Positions 14,981-22,825 of a DNA stretch of 39,791 nt are shown here, piece by piece; the stretch's first letter is position 1, and each line of letters opens with the position of its first letter. The DNA is from a virus, in IMG/VR virus record IMGVR_UViG_3300036846_000708, positions 1 to 39,791 of that record. One strand, given 5' to 3'. A program made the position numbers and the translations under genes. A model generated the notes under the pieces. It was given only the letters and a program-made list of their open reading frames with translations. It was not told where the DNA came from and made no database searches.

Positions 14981-17553
14981 ATGCCATCGTCCTGCTCAAC
15001 GGCGAAGATGTCACCGAAAGCTGCCGGCTGGCGGATACGCGCATCAGCTACGATTCGACGCGGCGCATCACGACGGCATCGCTCACCATCATGGGCCGCA
15101 CCCTGTCGAAGATCTCGCGCTACGACTACGCGCACTACGGTCAGGACTTCTACAGCGTCGGCATCGGCGAACTTTATCTCTGCACGATTCTCGACGGGCG
15201 CGACGGCGTGACGAAGCTCTTCGAGGGCCAGATATTCAGCATGACGCTGGAGCAGTCGGACGCGGTTGGCTTCGAGATCTTTTATCACTGCGAATTGAAT
15301 GACTATGCATCGTGGCTGGATCGCTCGGTCTGCTGGGGCAACTACACGCTCCCGCTGCCCGCTTCCGACAGCGCCATCATCAAGGGGCTGCTCGGGCAAT
15401 TCTGCACGCATATCAACGCGCAGAGCGACGTCGCGACCGTGATTCCGACCGTGCAGTTTTACGACTGGAAAGGCAAGACGGCGCGCCAGGTGCTCGACGA
15501 CATGGCCGCGCTTGCGGGCGCAGAGTGGAGCGTCGACTTCAGCGCCGTGCTGCACTACCGGCTGGCGGCGAATGCGCCCGTCGCGCCCTTCGTGCTGTCG
15601 ACATCCCACGACGACGTGACCAGCTTTCCAGTGAAAGTCACGGGCTATAAAAACGACTTCAATAATCCCGTAAACCGCTGCTATGTGCGCGGCGCGACCG
15701 ATCCCGTGTCGGGTCTCTTCATCGAAGCGAGTTACTCGGACCCTGTGAGCGTCGGCAAGTACGGCGAGTACGCGTACTCTGTCGTCGACGAGCAGATCAC
15801 GACGTCGTGGGACGCGTCGCTACGCGCGAAGAGCGTCGTATTGCGCTATGCGTACCCCGTCGAGAGCGGCAGCTTCACGATCTGGGGCAAGGACGGTCTG
15901 CAACTCGGCCAGCAAGTGAATCTCATCGAAGACGCGCTCGGCATCAGCGGCTGGTACATCATCCGCGCGCTCACGATGTCGTGGGTGGACCAGAGCACGG
16001 TGCAGTACGATGCGCAGTTTGGCGCATCGCAGCCCGATCTGGAAACCCTGCTGCGGCTGATGGATCAGCGCATCCGCTGGCAGTCGACCGTCGCCCAGGC
16101 GGGAGTCGTCGCCCCCGGCTCGATCACCGACGCGAACATCAAGATGCCGCCGGGAATCAGCGCGGCTGTCATCGGCAGCGTCAACGCGAATACCATCGTC
16201 GGTCAGATCACGGCGGGGCAGATCGGCAGCGTCAACGCGGGCGTAATCGTCGGGCAAGTGAGCGCGACGCAGATCGCGAGCGTCAATGCGGGCACGATTC
16301 AAGGCGTGATCACGGCGGGACAGATCGGCAGCGTCAACGCGACGACGATTCAGGGCGTCGTCGTGAGCTCACAACTCGCCGACCAGATTATCACCAACCT
16401 GTCGAAGTATGCCGCCGCACTCGTGCCGATACAGATGATTCAGACGTCGGGAAATCTTCCGGCGGCGATGCCCGACAAGAACTTTCCGCCGAACTCGTTT
16501 TTCTACTACGTGCCCGACGGTCACTTCTACCGCATCACGGCAGACGGTACGACGTGGGTGCGTAACGACAGCCCGCAGAATGCGCTGATGCAGTTCTATT
16601 ACATCGGGGCCATCAACGCGCAGAGTATCATCGGACTGATTGCCGCCGCGCAGATCGGCACGATCACTGCGGGACAGATCACGGGGCAGATATCGGCGGC
16701 GCAGATCGCGAGCGTCAACGCGTCGGCGATTAGTGGGACGCTGACGGCCTCGCAGATCTCCAGCGTCAACGCCGCCAGCATCCAGGGCACACTCAGTGCG
16801 GGCCAGATCGCCAGCGTCAACGCAAGTTCCATCACTGGTGCTATTACGGCGAACCAGATCGGCAGCATCAATGCCGCGACCATCACCATCGGGCTAATCG
16901 GAGACAGCCAGATCGGCAGCATCTCGGGCGTGAAGATCACTCAGGGCAGCATCGGCTCCGACAAGTTCACTGGATTTTCTCTCGACGTGGGCGGCGGCAG
17001 TAACATGCCGGGGCGCATTCGCGTGTTCAACGCATCGAGCACAGTCGTGGCGCAGATGGGCTACCTGGGCGAAGTCGGTTCGACTTCGTATGGCGGCTGG
17101 TTTCAACTGTTCGGCGCGGGCGGGACGAGTTACTCGACCGCCAACATGTACACCGACACGGGCGGAAGCCTGTATCTGAAGAACGCCAACCTGAATATCA
17201 CGAGCGGCAGCTTTTCGATTATCACGAGCCCTTCGACATTCGACAGTACGTACGCCTCGCTGGCAATCCAGATTAGCGGTAGCGGCGATCTGTCGAGCAT
17301 GATCTCGCGCGGGTTTTTGGTGTATAACGCAGGCACCCTGCTCGGCGGCATCGTGCGTGATCCGAGCGTCGCCAACAGCCTGCAAGGCGTCTTCTATAAC
17401 ACGTCGCACGCGCTGGCGATACTAATCGACGGCGGCAGCGGCGTCATTCGCGCGGCAGGCTTCCAGTGCGGGAGCAATCCCGGCTTCAATGGGCAAGTCC
17501 CGGCGGGACACGCCATCAATGTTCAAGGAGGAATCATTACAGGCTATGTCTAA
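14977..17553 (+). CDS. Tail hub / central fibre protein with beta-repeat region
   Basis: An 858-residue protein beginning at GTG 14977, overlapping the tape measure stop (GTGA). Residues ~1-380 look like a tail-tip hub ('VLLNGEDVTESCRLADTRI', 'LFEGQIFSMTLEQ', 'GKTARQVLDDMAALAG', 'GISGWYIIRALTMSWVD'). Residues ~395-465 and ~545-655 consist of 17-residue repeats of the type 'Q-I-(G/A)-S-V-N-A-x-x-I-x-G-x-(I/L)-(T/S)-A', probably a triple beta-helix. They are separated by a globular insert with 'PPNSFFYYVPDGHFYRITADGT'. The last ~200 residues are beta-rich fibre sequence. Position after the tape measure supports a baseplate hub with central tail spike. No catalytic motif was recognised. Confidence 0.75.
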   Translation: MNAIVLLNGEDVTESCRLADTRISYDSTRRITTASLTIMGRTLSKISRYDYAHYGQDFYSVGIGELYLCTILDGRDGVTKLFEGQIFSMTLEQSDAVGFEIFYHCELNDYASWLDRSVCWGNYTLPLPASDSAIIKGLLGQFCTHINAQSDVATVIPTVQFYDWKGKTARQVLDDMAALAGAEWSVDFSAVLHYRLAANAPVAPFVLSTSHDDVTSFPVKVTGYKNDFNNPVNRCYVRGATDPVSGLFIEASYSDPVSVGKYGEYAYSVVDEQITTSWDASLRAKSVVLRYAYPVESGSFTIWGKDGLQLGQQVNLIEDALGISGWYIIRALTMSWVDQSTVQYDAQFGASQPDLETLLRLMDQRIRWQSTVAQAGVVAPGSITDANIKMPPGISAAVIGSVNANTIVGQITAGQIGSVNAGVIVGQVSATQIASVNAGTIQGVITAGQIGSVNATTIQGVVVSSQLADQIITNLSKYAAALVPIQMIQTSGNLPAAMPDKNFPPNSFFYYVPDGHFYRITADGTTWVRNDSPQNALMQFYYIGAINAQSIIGLIAAAQIGTITAGQITGQISAAQIASVNASAISGTLTASQISSVNAASIQGTLSAGQIASVNASSITGAITANQIGSINAATITIGLIGDSQIGSISGVKITQGSIGSDKFTGFSLDVGGGSNMPGRIRVFNASSTVVAQMGYLGEVGSTSYGGWFQLFGAGGTSYSTANMYTDTGGSLYLKNANLNITSGSFSIITSPSTFDSTYASLAIQISGSGDLSSMISRGFLVYNAGTLLGGIVRDPSVANSLQGVFYNTSHALAILIDGGSGVIRAAGFQCGSNPGFNGQVPAGHAINVQGGIITGYV
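16165..16935 (+). repeat. 51-bp (17-residue) tandem-like repeats in the hub gene
   Basis: The DNA phrase GGCAGCGTCAACGCG or close variants recurs at roughly 51-bp spacing in two blocks (about 16170-16345 and 16640-16935). It encodes 'GSVNA' or 'ASVNA' in each unit. The units differ in the third codon bases and are not recent exact duplications. Likely structural beta-helix repeats. Confidence 0.75.
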
Positions 17554-17767
17554 CGAAAACGAAACCAACGACATCTACCCGCTCGACGAAGCGGCGATCA
17601 CATTGCTGGCTGATATCAGAACCCAGATGCGAATGCTCGAGGCCCAGTTCCAGGGGGCGCTTGTGCTCTTCATCCGGCAGCAGAAACTGGGGGGCAACTG
17701 GCAGGTAAGCGAGAACGGCCGCGAGATCGTGAAGGTGCAGCCCGCGGCGTCTCTGGCCCAGAACTGA
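17546..17767 (+). CDS. Small tail-associated protein, unknown
   Basis: A 73-residue protein between the hub and the fibre genes. ATG 17546 is chosen because the first residues ('MSNENETNDIYPLDEAAI') read as a natural N-terminus and overlap the hub stop. The nearest AAGGAGG lies 15 bases upstream, which is rather far, so the in-frame ATG at 17519 is a possible alternative but leaves the site inside the gene. It contains an amphipathic helix ('LLADIRTQMRMLEAQFQGALVLFIRQQK') and a short beta end. Small helical proteins at this position may be tail-fibre chaperones or connectors; nothing more specific is supported. Confidence 0.6.
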   Translation: MSNENETNDIYPLDEAAITLLADIRTQMRMLEAQFQGALVLFIRQQKLGGNWQVSENGREIVKVQPAASLAQN

Positions 17768-17776
17768 GGTGCAACC

Positions 17777-20700
17777 ATGGCCCCGAAACCGCCGCCGTCC
17801 GTGATCCCGGCGCCGCCGAATTATGCGGTGCCCGAACTCGTGTTTCCTAACTTCATTCCGGGGCGCACTGGACTCCCGGCATCGTTCCAGCTATGGCCCG
17901 ACGCTGGGCCGCAGGGCTTCCCAGTCACGCCGCCGATCCCGCCGACAGTGCAGACTGGCGATGTCATTACGGCCAGCCATGAGAACACGGTATCGACCGC
18001 CATCAACGATCTTTGGATCGACCTCCAGTCACTCGCCAGTACAACGATCACGGACCCTACGAGCGCCAAGGGCGACCTGATTGTCAGGGGGGCCACGGCA
18101 CTGGTGGCCTTGCCAGTCGGGGCCAATGGAACGATTCCAATGGCCGACAGCGCGGCATCCAGCGGCATCCGCTGGGCAACGGTGAGCGCGGCGGGAGTGG
18201 TCCCGGCAACCCGCCAGATAATCGCTGGGGCCGGGATGACAGGCGGCGGGCCACTGAGTGCCGACGTGACTCTGAATGCCAACGTGCTGAGTGTCAATGG
18301 GCGGACTGGTGCCGTGGTGATCGGCGCAGCGGATATCAGCGCAGCAGGCGGCGTCCCAGCTACCCGGCAGATCATTGCTGGCACCGGGCTTCAGGGCGGT
18401 GGGCCACTCAGTGCCGATGTCACGCTGAATGTGGCCGCAGACACTACAGTGCAGCGCATCCGCTATTCGTACAACGGTTCACTAGTTTCCACTCGGCCCG
18501 AGGTCAACCTGATTCCCGGTGCGAACGTGACGCTGTCCGTAACCGACAACGTAGCGAGCAATCGTATCGACGTTACGGTGGCCGCTGCGGGCGGCGGTGC
18601 CGGGGGCATGATCGATCCGACGACGACGCTTGGCGATCTGATCATTCGCGGCTCGGCAACCACAGTGCGCCTGGGCGTAGGTGCGAATGGGCAGGTACTC
18701 ACTGCCGATTCCACGGCAGGCGTCGGCGTCAAATGGGCCGCGCCCGTGGGCGGCGTGCCCGTCACCCGGCAAGTAATCGCGGGAACTGGACTGAGCGGCG
18801 GCGGGCCGTTGAGCGCGGATGTCACACTGAACGTCGTCGCGAACACGACCGTTCAGCAGACGCGCGTCTCGAACAACGGCACCCTGATCGGCGTGCGGCA
18901 GGAGACGAACTTCATTGCCGGAAGCAACGTGACACTCACTGTAGCCGACAATGCAGGCAGCAACCGCGTGGATGTGACCATCGCAGCCACGCCGGGTTCG
19001 TCGCAGACGCCGTGGACGACCGACGTTGATGCCGCTGGTCACGTGTTGTTCAACGCATCGAAGGTTGGCATCGGTACTGCGCTGCCGCAAGCGCCGCTTC
19101 ACGTCGTGTCGGCTGGCGTCACTGTCGCAATGATTGAGACAACCGCAGCCAGCGGCGGCTTCGTTGATCTGAATCTCAAGACGACCGACAGCTTCTGGCA
19201 AGTGGGCGTGGCGGGCGCAGGCGCATCGCTCGACGGCTCGTGGTATGTCTACAGTCAGACAGCGGCGGCTTATCGTCTGCTGATCAATCCCAGTGGGAAT
19301 GTCGGCATCGGTACGGGGACAGCGTCGCCTAACTCGCTGCTCCATGTGGGCGCGGGCGCACCACTGGCGGCCGGTATCGCGGACTTCTACGGCCCGAACC
19401 GGACTCTCATTCAAGGCTCGTCGCTAGTCAACATACTGAGCACCGATGCGATATCTCTGGACAAGGGCGGAACGTTGGGACTGGGCGGCGTCGGCGGCGC
19501 GGCGAATCCTTATGCCTTCGCAATTCTCGCGGGCCGCAGCGAGGCCAACTCCTATGCGGGTTACTTCCAGATATCTACGATGACGAGCGCCGGTACCGCG
19601 ACGGAGCGGCTGCGCATCACGAGCGCGGGCAACGTCGGCATCGGGACGGCGAGCCCGGCCCAGCGTCTCTCGATCACCGTAGCTGGTTCATGGGTTCCGA
19701 CATCTACCGTTGGCATGGCGGGCGCTGGCGTCGTGGCAAGCGGTCCGTTTGGCGGGGGCATTGGAATGATCGATGGCTCTTCCATGATGGGCATGTGGTC
19801 TAACAGCGGGGTATGGAATTTCGGCAATGGTACAACGTCAGGTGCTCTTGTCTCGCGGGTTGTGATCGATACGGCGGGCAACGTCGGCATCGGGACGGCG
19901 AGCCCGGCGGTAACCCTACACGTGGCGCAGGATGTACATCGTCAGTTGTATCTCACTTCCAGTTCAGATCCGGTAAACAAGCAGATGCGAATTGGCTATG
20001 ACCTGGGCAATAACACTACGGTAGTCGAGGGTTTTCTAAGCGGATCGCCAGTACACCTGCTGCTGAATCCCAGCGGCGGCAACGTCGGCATCGGGATGGC
20101 GGCGACGATTCCGCCCGCTTCATTGACTGTTTATGGGCCGTCCAATAATCCATCATTGAGCGCGGATACTGAGGCCGTGTATTTCGGGTTCGCGAGTACA
20201 GTTGGCTTGGCTTTCGGGTCATATAATGGAACCCCCTCTTATAACCCGTGGATTCAGACCAAACGAACCAACAATAACGGTGTTGCGGATGGCTTGGCGA
20301 TTAATCCACTGGGCGGCAACGTCGGCATCGGGACGGCGAGCCCAGGCTACTCTCTCCATGTCGTAGGCGACTGCAATATCAGTGGCACTTACCGTGTCAA
20401 TGGCACGCCTTTGGCGACAGGTGGTGGCAACATAAACGTTTACATGAACAACGGTCTTCTGGCAAGTGCCGTCCCTGGCATTAATCTTTATGCGATGACG
20501 GGCATCGTTCTTACCGCAGGCACTACAACCGGCAGTTATGCCACGGTTCAGATTGGAACCCCCTCCGATGTGCGCTTGAAGCGTAACGTTGAGACGCTCA
20601 CCGGAGGGCTTCCGTTAATCGCCCAACTGCGCCCGATACGCGCCGAATGGAACGGCCTCGCGAATACTCGCGAAGGAGAGCGTGTCGTCTCGATACCCGC

Positions 20701-20881
20701 GCATGAGCTTCGCGAGATCATCCCCGATGCGGTCGCGCCGTACCGCACCAAACTACACCCCGAGGATAACGAGGAGACGGAATTACTCAGCTACGATCCT
20801 ATGGCGATCACCGCGCATCTGATTCTCGCCGTGCAACAACTCCATCAACGCTTGATAGTTCTGGAAGAAAGGACGAATTGA
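17777..20881 (+). CDS. Long tail fibre with S74-type intramolecular chaperone
   Basis: A 1034-residue receptor-binding fibre. The N-terminus is Pro-rich ('PKPPPSVIPAPP') and may anchor to the tail. Residues ~140-360 hold three repeats of the form 'TRQIIAG-G-xx-GGGPLSADVTLN'. Residues ~430-870 contain repeated 'GNVGIGTASP' motifs followed by 'LHV', typical of trimeric phage fibres. The C-terminal ~100 residues form a peptidase S74 domain: 'PSDVRLKRNVETL' (Ser-Asp at the expected self-cleavage site), 'LRPIRAEWNG', 'VSIPAHELREIIPDAV' and a final coiled coil 'LILAVQQLHQRLIVLEER'. This domain guides trimer folding and is then released. AGGTG precedes ATG 17777. Confidence 0.88.
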   Translation: MAPKPPPSVIPAPPNYAVPELVFPNFIPGRTGLPASFQLWPDAGPQGFPVTPPIPPTVQTGDVITASHENTVSTAINDLWIDLQSLASTTITDPTSAKGDLIVRGATALVALPVGANGTIPMADSAASSGIRWATVSAAGVVPATRQIIAGAGMTGGGPLSADVTLNANVLSVNGRTGAVVIGAADISAAGGVPATRQIIAGTGLQGGGPLSADVTLNVAADTTVQRIRYSYNGSLVSTRPEVNLIPGANVTLSVTDNVASNRIDVTVAAAGGGAGGMIDPTTTLGDLIIRGSATTVRLGVGANGQVLTADSTAGVGVKWAAPVGGVPVTRQVIAGTGLSGGGPLSADVTLNVVANTTVQQTRVSNNGTLIGVRQETNFIAGSNVTLTVADNAGSNRVDVTIAATPGSSQTPWTTDVDAAGHVLFNASKVGIGTALPQAPLHVVSAGVTVAMIETTAASGGFVDLNLKTTDSFWQVGVAGAGASLDGSWYVYSQTAAAYRLLINPSGNVGIGTGTASPNSLLHVGAGAPLAAGIADFYGPNRTLIQGSSLVNILSTDAISLDKGGTLGLGGVGGAANPYAFAILAGRSEANSYAGYFQISTMTSAGTATERLRITSAGNVGIGTASPAQRLSITVAGSWVPTSTVGMAGAGVVASGPFGGGIGMIDGSSMMGMWSNSGVWNFGNGTTSGALVSRVVIDTAGNVGIGTASPAVTLHVAQDVHRQLYLTSSSDPVNKQMRIGYDLGNNTTVVEGFLSGSPVHLLLNPSGGNVGIGMAATIPPASLTVYGPSNNPSLSADTEAVYFGFASTVGLAFGSYNGTPSYNPWIQTKRTNNNGVADGLAINPLGGNVGIGTASPGYSLHVVGDCNISGTYRVNGTPLATGGGNINVYMNNGLLASAVPGINLYAMTGIVLTAGTTTGSYATVQIGTPSDVRLKRNVETLTGGLPLIAQLRPIRAEWNGLANTREGERVVSIPAHELREIIPDAVAPYRTKLHPEDNEETELLSYDPMAITAHLILAVQQLHQRLIVLEERTN
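18195..18850 (+). repeat. Three ~27-residue repeats in the fibre shaft
   Basis: Copies begin near 18200, 18360 and 18757. Each encodes 'TRQ(I/V)IAG-G-(L/M)-x-GGGPLSADVTLN'. The second and third are followed by related 'TTVQ' segments and by paired 'NGTLIGVR / NGSLVSTR' stretches. Divergence in silent positions shows that these are old, structurally maintained repeats. Confidence 0.75.
19300..20350 (+). repeat. Repeated 'GNVGIGT' DNA motif in the distal fibre
   Basis: The phrase GGCAACGTCGGCATCGGGA occurs nearly unchanged near 19628, 19877, 20078 and 20314, with a looser copy near 19297. The protein motif is 'GNVGIGTASP'. The near identity of the DNA, in contrast to the shaft repeats, suggests recent duplication or gene conversion and gives sites for recombination between fibre modules. 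Confidence 0.75.
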
Positions 20882-20882
20882 A

Positions 20883-21227
20883 ATGATGCCTCCTAGTACG
20901 CGGGACAGTATTGTGCCCATTCCGCCTGATACTGTACTCAGTCAGGAACAGTCTGCTGCCCTGATGGCGGATTTCGGGTTCAGGGGTAGAGTCAAAGTGG
21001 CGTGCATGAAGTATGCCGATAGTATCGTGATCGCAAGCGTGGCAGTATCTACACACACTGCGGCGGTGAAATGGGCGTTTCGATGTTTTCAGATGCCAGA
21101 TGCCGTCGCGGGCGAGGTGCAGTCGCCAACGGTCATGGATGACAAGGTGCAGACGGCGGGTTCCGCTGTGACCGACCAGGACCTTCAGAGTGCGGTCGAA
21201 GCTACCGTCGGTAAGGTGATCTCATAG
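20883..21227 (+). CDS. Unknown protein downstream of the tail fibre
   Basis: A 114-residue protein that I do not recognise. It begins one base after the fibre stop, with a GAAAGGA-like site upstream; a second ATG follows at 20886. The middle ('RVKVACMKYADSIVIASVAVSTHTAAVKWAFRCFQ') reads as beta strands and a helix. The C-terminus ('SAVTDQDLQSAVEATVGKVIS') is acidic and helical. Genes at this site are often fibre chaperones or lysis-related, but no transmembrane segment or catalytic motif is visible. Confidence 0.6.
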   Translation: MMPPSTRDSIVPIPPDTVLSQEQSAALMADFGFRGRVKVACMKYADSIVIASVAVSTHTAAVKWAFRCFQMPDAVAGEVQSPTVMDDKVQTAGSAVTDQDLQSAVEATVGKVIS

Positions 21228-21265
21228 TCGAAGCGGTCGTCAACAAGATGCTGTAGGCTGCGCTT

Positions 21266-21538
21266 GTGAGTGCGCGACGGGATGCCGAGAAGGAGGCGGA
21301 AGTCTTACGTCAACAGGCCAAGCGGCTCCTGACTCTCTGGGCGGCGCGCAGGCCTGAGTTGGAATCCGCCGAATGGCACGAGCACACCGACTCGCATGAG
21401 GACGTGCTGGTCGTCATCACAAAGCGCGAAGCCGTCTTCCGCGTCTCGATTGCGCCGATGGACTTCACCGTGTTCGAGAAGCGCCGGCGCGCGTGGGAGC
21501 GAGCCAAGAAGGCCAGAGCTGCAGAGGAAAAGAAATAG
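21266..21538 (+). CDS. Small charged helical protein, unknown
   Basis: A 90-residue, highly charged protein from GTG 21266. Both ends are coiled-coil-like and basic ('EKEAEVLRQQAKRLLTLWAAR' and 'EKRRRAWERAKKARAAEEKK') and flank a short beta segment ('DVLVVITKREAVFRVSIAPMDF'). It is the last rightward gene of the late block and faces the leftward RHH gene, leaving only 7 bases between the two stops. The function is unknown. Confidence 0.55.
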   Translation: MSARRDAEKEAEVLRQQAKRLLTLWAARRPELESAEWHEHTDSHEDVLVVITKREAVFRVSIAPMDFTVFEKRRRAWERAKKARAAEEKK

Positions 21539-21545
21539 AAGCGCG

Positions 21546-21923
21546 TCAGGGCTTCGGCTGCGAGTCCAGATAGTCGATCAACGCGATGCGGACCACGTGC
21601 TGCTTGTACGTGTTGTGCTCGTACACGAACTTCCTCAAGATTTCGAAGTCAGCGCGATCGAAAACGAGCTTCTCTTTGGCCTCCAGGGGCAGGTCGGGGG
21701 CGAAGCGCAGACGCTCCAGCATCGCGGCCCGTTTCTGCTTTGCCGCACCATTTACCAGTTCGATAAACCGCTGGACGGCCAGGCGCAATACCGGCTGTTT
21801 CTTGAGCCGGCGCCGGTAGCAGAACTCGCGCAACCGCTCGGCCAGGTCGGCCTCCAGCCGAACAGTGATTGCCGGCGCCGTGCTGCCGCTTGCTTCTTCG
21901 TCATCATAATGATTATGCATCAC
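21546..21923 (-). CDS. Double ribbon-helix-helix DNA-binding protein, candidate repressor
   Basis: The only leftward gene in the middle of the genome. It starts at GTG 21923 or ATG 21920 (124-125 residues). Two RHH-like units lie in one chain: 'ITVRLEADLAERLREFCYRRRLKKQPVLRLAVQRFIEL' split around residues 18-58, and 'LVFDRADFEILRKFVYEHNTYK' with 'HVVRIALIDYLDS' around 86-122. RHH proteins normally work as dimers, so a single-chain double unit is unusual. It is divergent from the early operon, across an AT-rich region with inverted repeats, and has its own near-consensus promoter. A role as lysogeny repressor is inferred; no CI-like HTH repressor was found elsewhere. No clear ribosome site is present before the start. 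Confidence 0.65.
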   Translation of the reverse strand: MMHNHYDDEEASGSTAPAITVRLEADLAERLREFCYRRRLKKQPVLRLAVQRFIELVNGAAKQKRAAMLERLRFAPDLPLEAKEKLVFDRADFEILRKFVYEHNTYKQHVVRIALIDYLDSQPKP

Positions 21924-21951
21924 ATTCTAAACAGGTTACGTCGTCATGAGG

Positions 21952-21979
21952 ATTATAGGACAATTCGCATGGTCCGCAA
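21952..21979 (-). promoter_or_regulatory. Sigma70-type promoter for the leftward RHH gene
   Basis: On the minus strand a perfect -10 box TATAAT (21957-21952) lies 16 bases downstream of TTGCGG (21979-21974). Transcription would begin near 21945 and give a leader of roughly 20-25 bases before the GTG/ATG start. Confidence 0.55.
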
Positions 21980-22369
21980 ACCCCCGGACATCCCCTGAGC
22001 GGAGTGCGGATCGGGACCGGCGGCACAGCCGGAAACGGCAGCCGCCACTTCCGTTTCCGTGCCTAAAATGTTAACCAATCCGGCCCATGTTACAGCGCCA
22101 TAAATGTCACTCCTGACTTTTGTACAGAATGTCTCAGATGATATTCGTTACTCGTGTATAAATATTGCTAAGTACAGATTAATTTTTGGACAAAAAGTCA
22201 AAAATGATAAAAGTAATTTGAGACAAAAGTACAATAACATCAGCAAGTTAGCGCCAAAAATACCGCTTGACTCTAGTTTTGCAGAGGCATATGATCTCGA
22301 TTGTTAGTCAGTTGGGCCGTGGCTGATTAGCGAACGTATCAAACATTCCTGGTGGAGGGCGAACCCGTA
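21980..22369. promoter_or_regulatory. AT-rich intergenic control region with spaced inverted repeat
   Basis: Between the divergent RHH gene and early operon. The stretch from about 22095 to 22310 is strikingly AT-rich compared with the rest of the genome. It contains a spaced inverted repeat, TTGTAC-N4-TGTCTCA at 22120-22136 and TGAGACA-N3-GTACAA at 22219-22234, and a further AGTACA at 22172-22177. These look like operator half-sites. A GC-rich hairpin (GGCGGC...GCCGCC, about 22020-22050) lies on the RHH side. A weak 67-codon reading frame crosses the region but has no ribosome site and overlaps the promoter, so I treat it as noncoding. Confidence 0.55.
22267..22295 (+). promoter_or_regulatory. 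Strong sigma70-type early promoter
   Basis: TTGACT (22267-22272), a 17-base spacer and TATGAT (22290-22295) are very close to consensus. Transcription would start near 22302, about 70 bases before ATG 22370. It lies at the early-operon edge of the AT-rich region, the expected place for a PR-like promoter. Confidence 0.65.
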
Positions 22370-22606
22370 ATGAGCACCCATAAGTACAGGGTAATTGTGA
22401 CTTTCGATCCGCAGGTCTGGGCGGAACTCATGCGCCATCATCTTGAGCTAAACCTACAGTCGGAAAACGGCGCCATTACCAAAAGCGCCACGGTCAACCG
22501 GATCGTCGGCGAGCACCTGCACGTTGCAGGCGCCGACGCATTGCCCCTGAAGGCAGCGCCGCAACGCGCGCCGCGGAGCCGACTCCGCACGGCTAAGTCG
22601 GCCTAA
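22370..22606 (+). CDS. Small RHH-like protein, first gene of the early operon
   Basis: A 78-residue protein. ATG 22370 has GGAGGG ten bases upstream; a GTG at 22352 is in frame but less likely. The beginning 'YRVIVTFDPQVWAELMRHHLEL', followed by 'AITKSATVNRIVGEHLHV', fits a strand-helix-helix RHH fold. The C-terminus is basic and Pro/Arg-rich. As the first gene after the early promoter it could be a Cro-like regulator, but this is inferred from fold and place only. Confidence 0.55.
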   Translation: MSTHKYRVIVTFDPQVWAELMRHHLELNLQSENGAITKSATVNRIVGEHLHVAGADALPLKAAPQRAPRSRLRTAKSA

Positions 22607-22672
22607 ACCCCGAACATCAGAGCGAGCGTGACCAGGCCTGCACCACGCGGCGCAGGCAGAAGGGAGAAGTGT

Positions 22673-22825
22673 GTGCCTAGCGACGATAAAGCCTATCTCT
22701 GCGACCGCTGCCACGCCGCGCCTGGCGTGAAGGCCGTCCTCTACGACTGGCTCTGTGCGCCCTGTGCCGAAGAATGCATTGCCCGGATCGAGCGCGAGAG
22801 GTGGAGTCGATATGAGCAAAACTGA
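22673..22825 (+). CDS. Small zinc-finger protein
   Basis: A 50-residue protein from GTG 22673, with AGGGAG six bases upstream. Two Cys pairs, '[10 protein letters not shown]' and 'LCAPCAEEC', spaced by about 19 residues, suggest a zinc ribbon. The C-terminus is charged. It overlaps the bet start by 14 bases. The function is unknown; a DNA- or protein-binding role is likely. Confidence 0.6.
   Translation: MPSDDKAYLCDRCHAAPGVKAVLYDWLCAPCAEECIARIERERWSRYEQN

Noticed and set aside
16302-16935. Evenly spaced repeats that could suggest a CRISPR array
   Set aside because: They are coding 51-bp repeats inside a protein with beta-helix pattern. There are no unique spacers and no cas genes.
22104-22307. 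A 67-codon AT-rich plus-strand frame
   Set aside because: It has no ribosome site, overlaps the strong promoter and operator-like repeats, and shows no recognisable protein pattern. Kept as regulatory DNA.
21999-22350. A possible tRNA or small RNA gene in the gap
   Set aside because: I could not fold a cloverleaf or find a T-loop GGTTCGA-type motif with matching acceptor stem.
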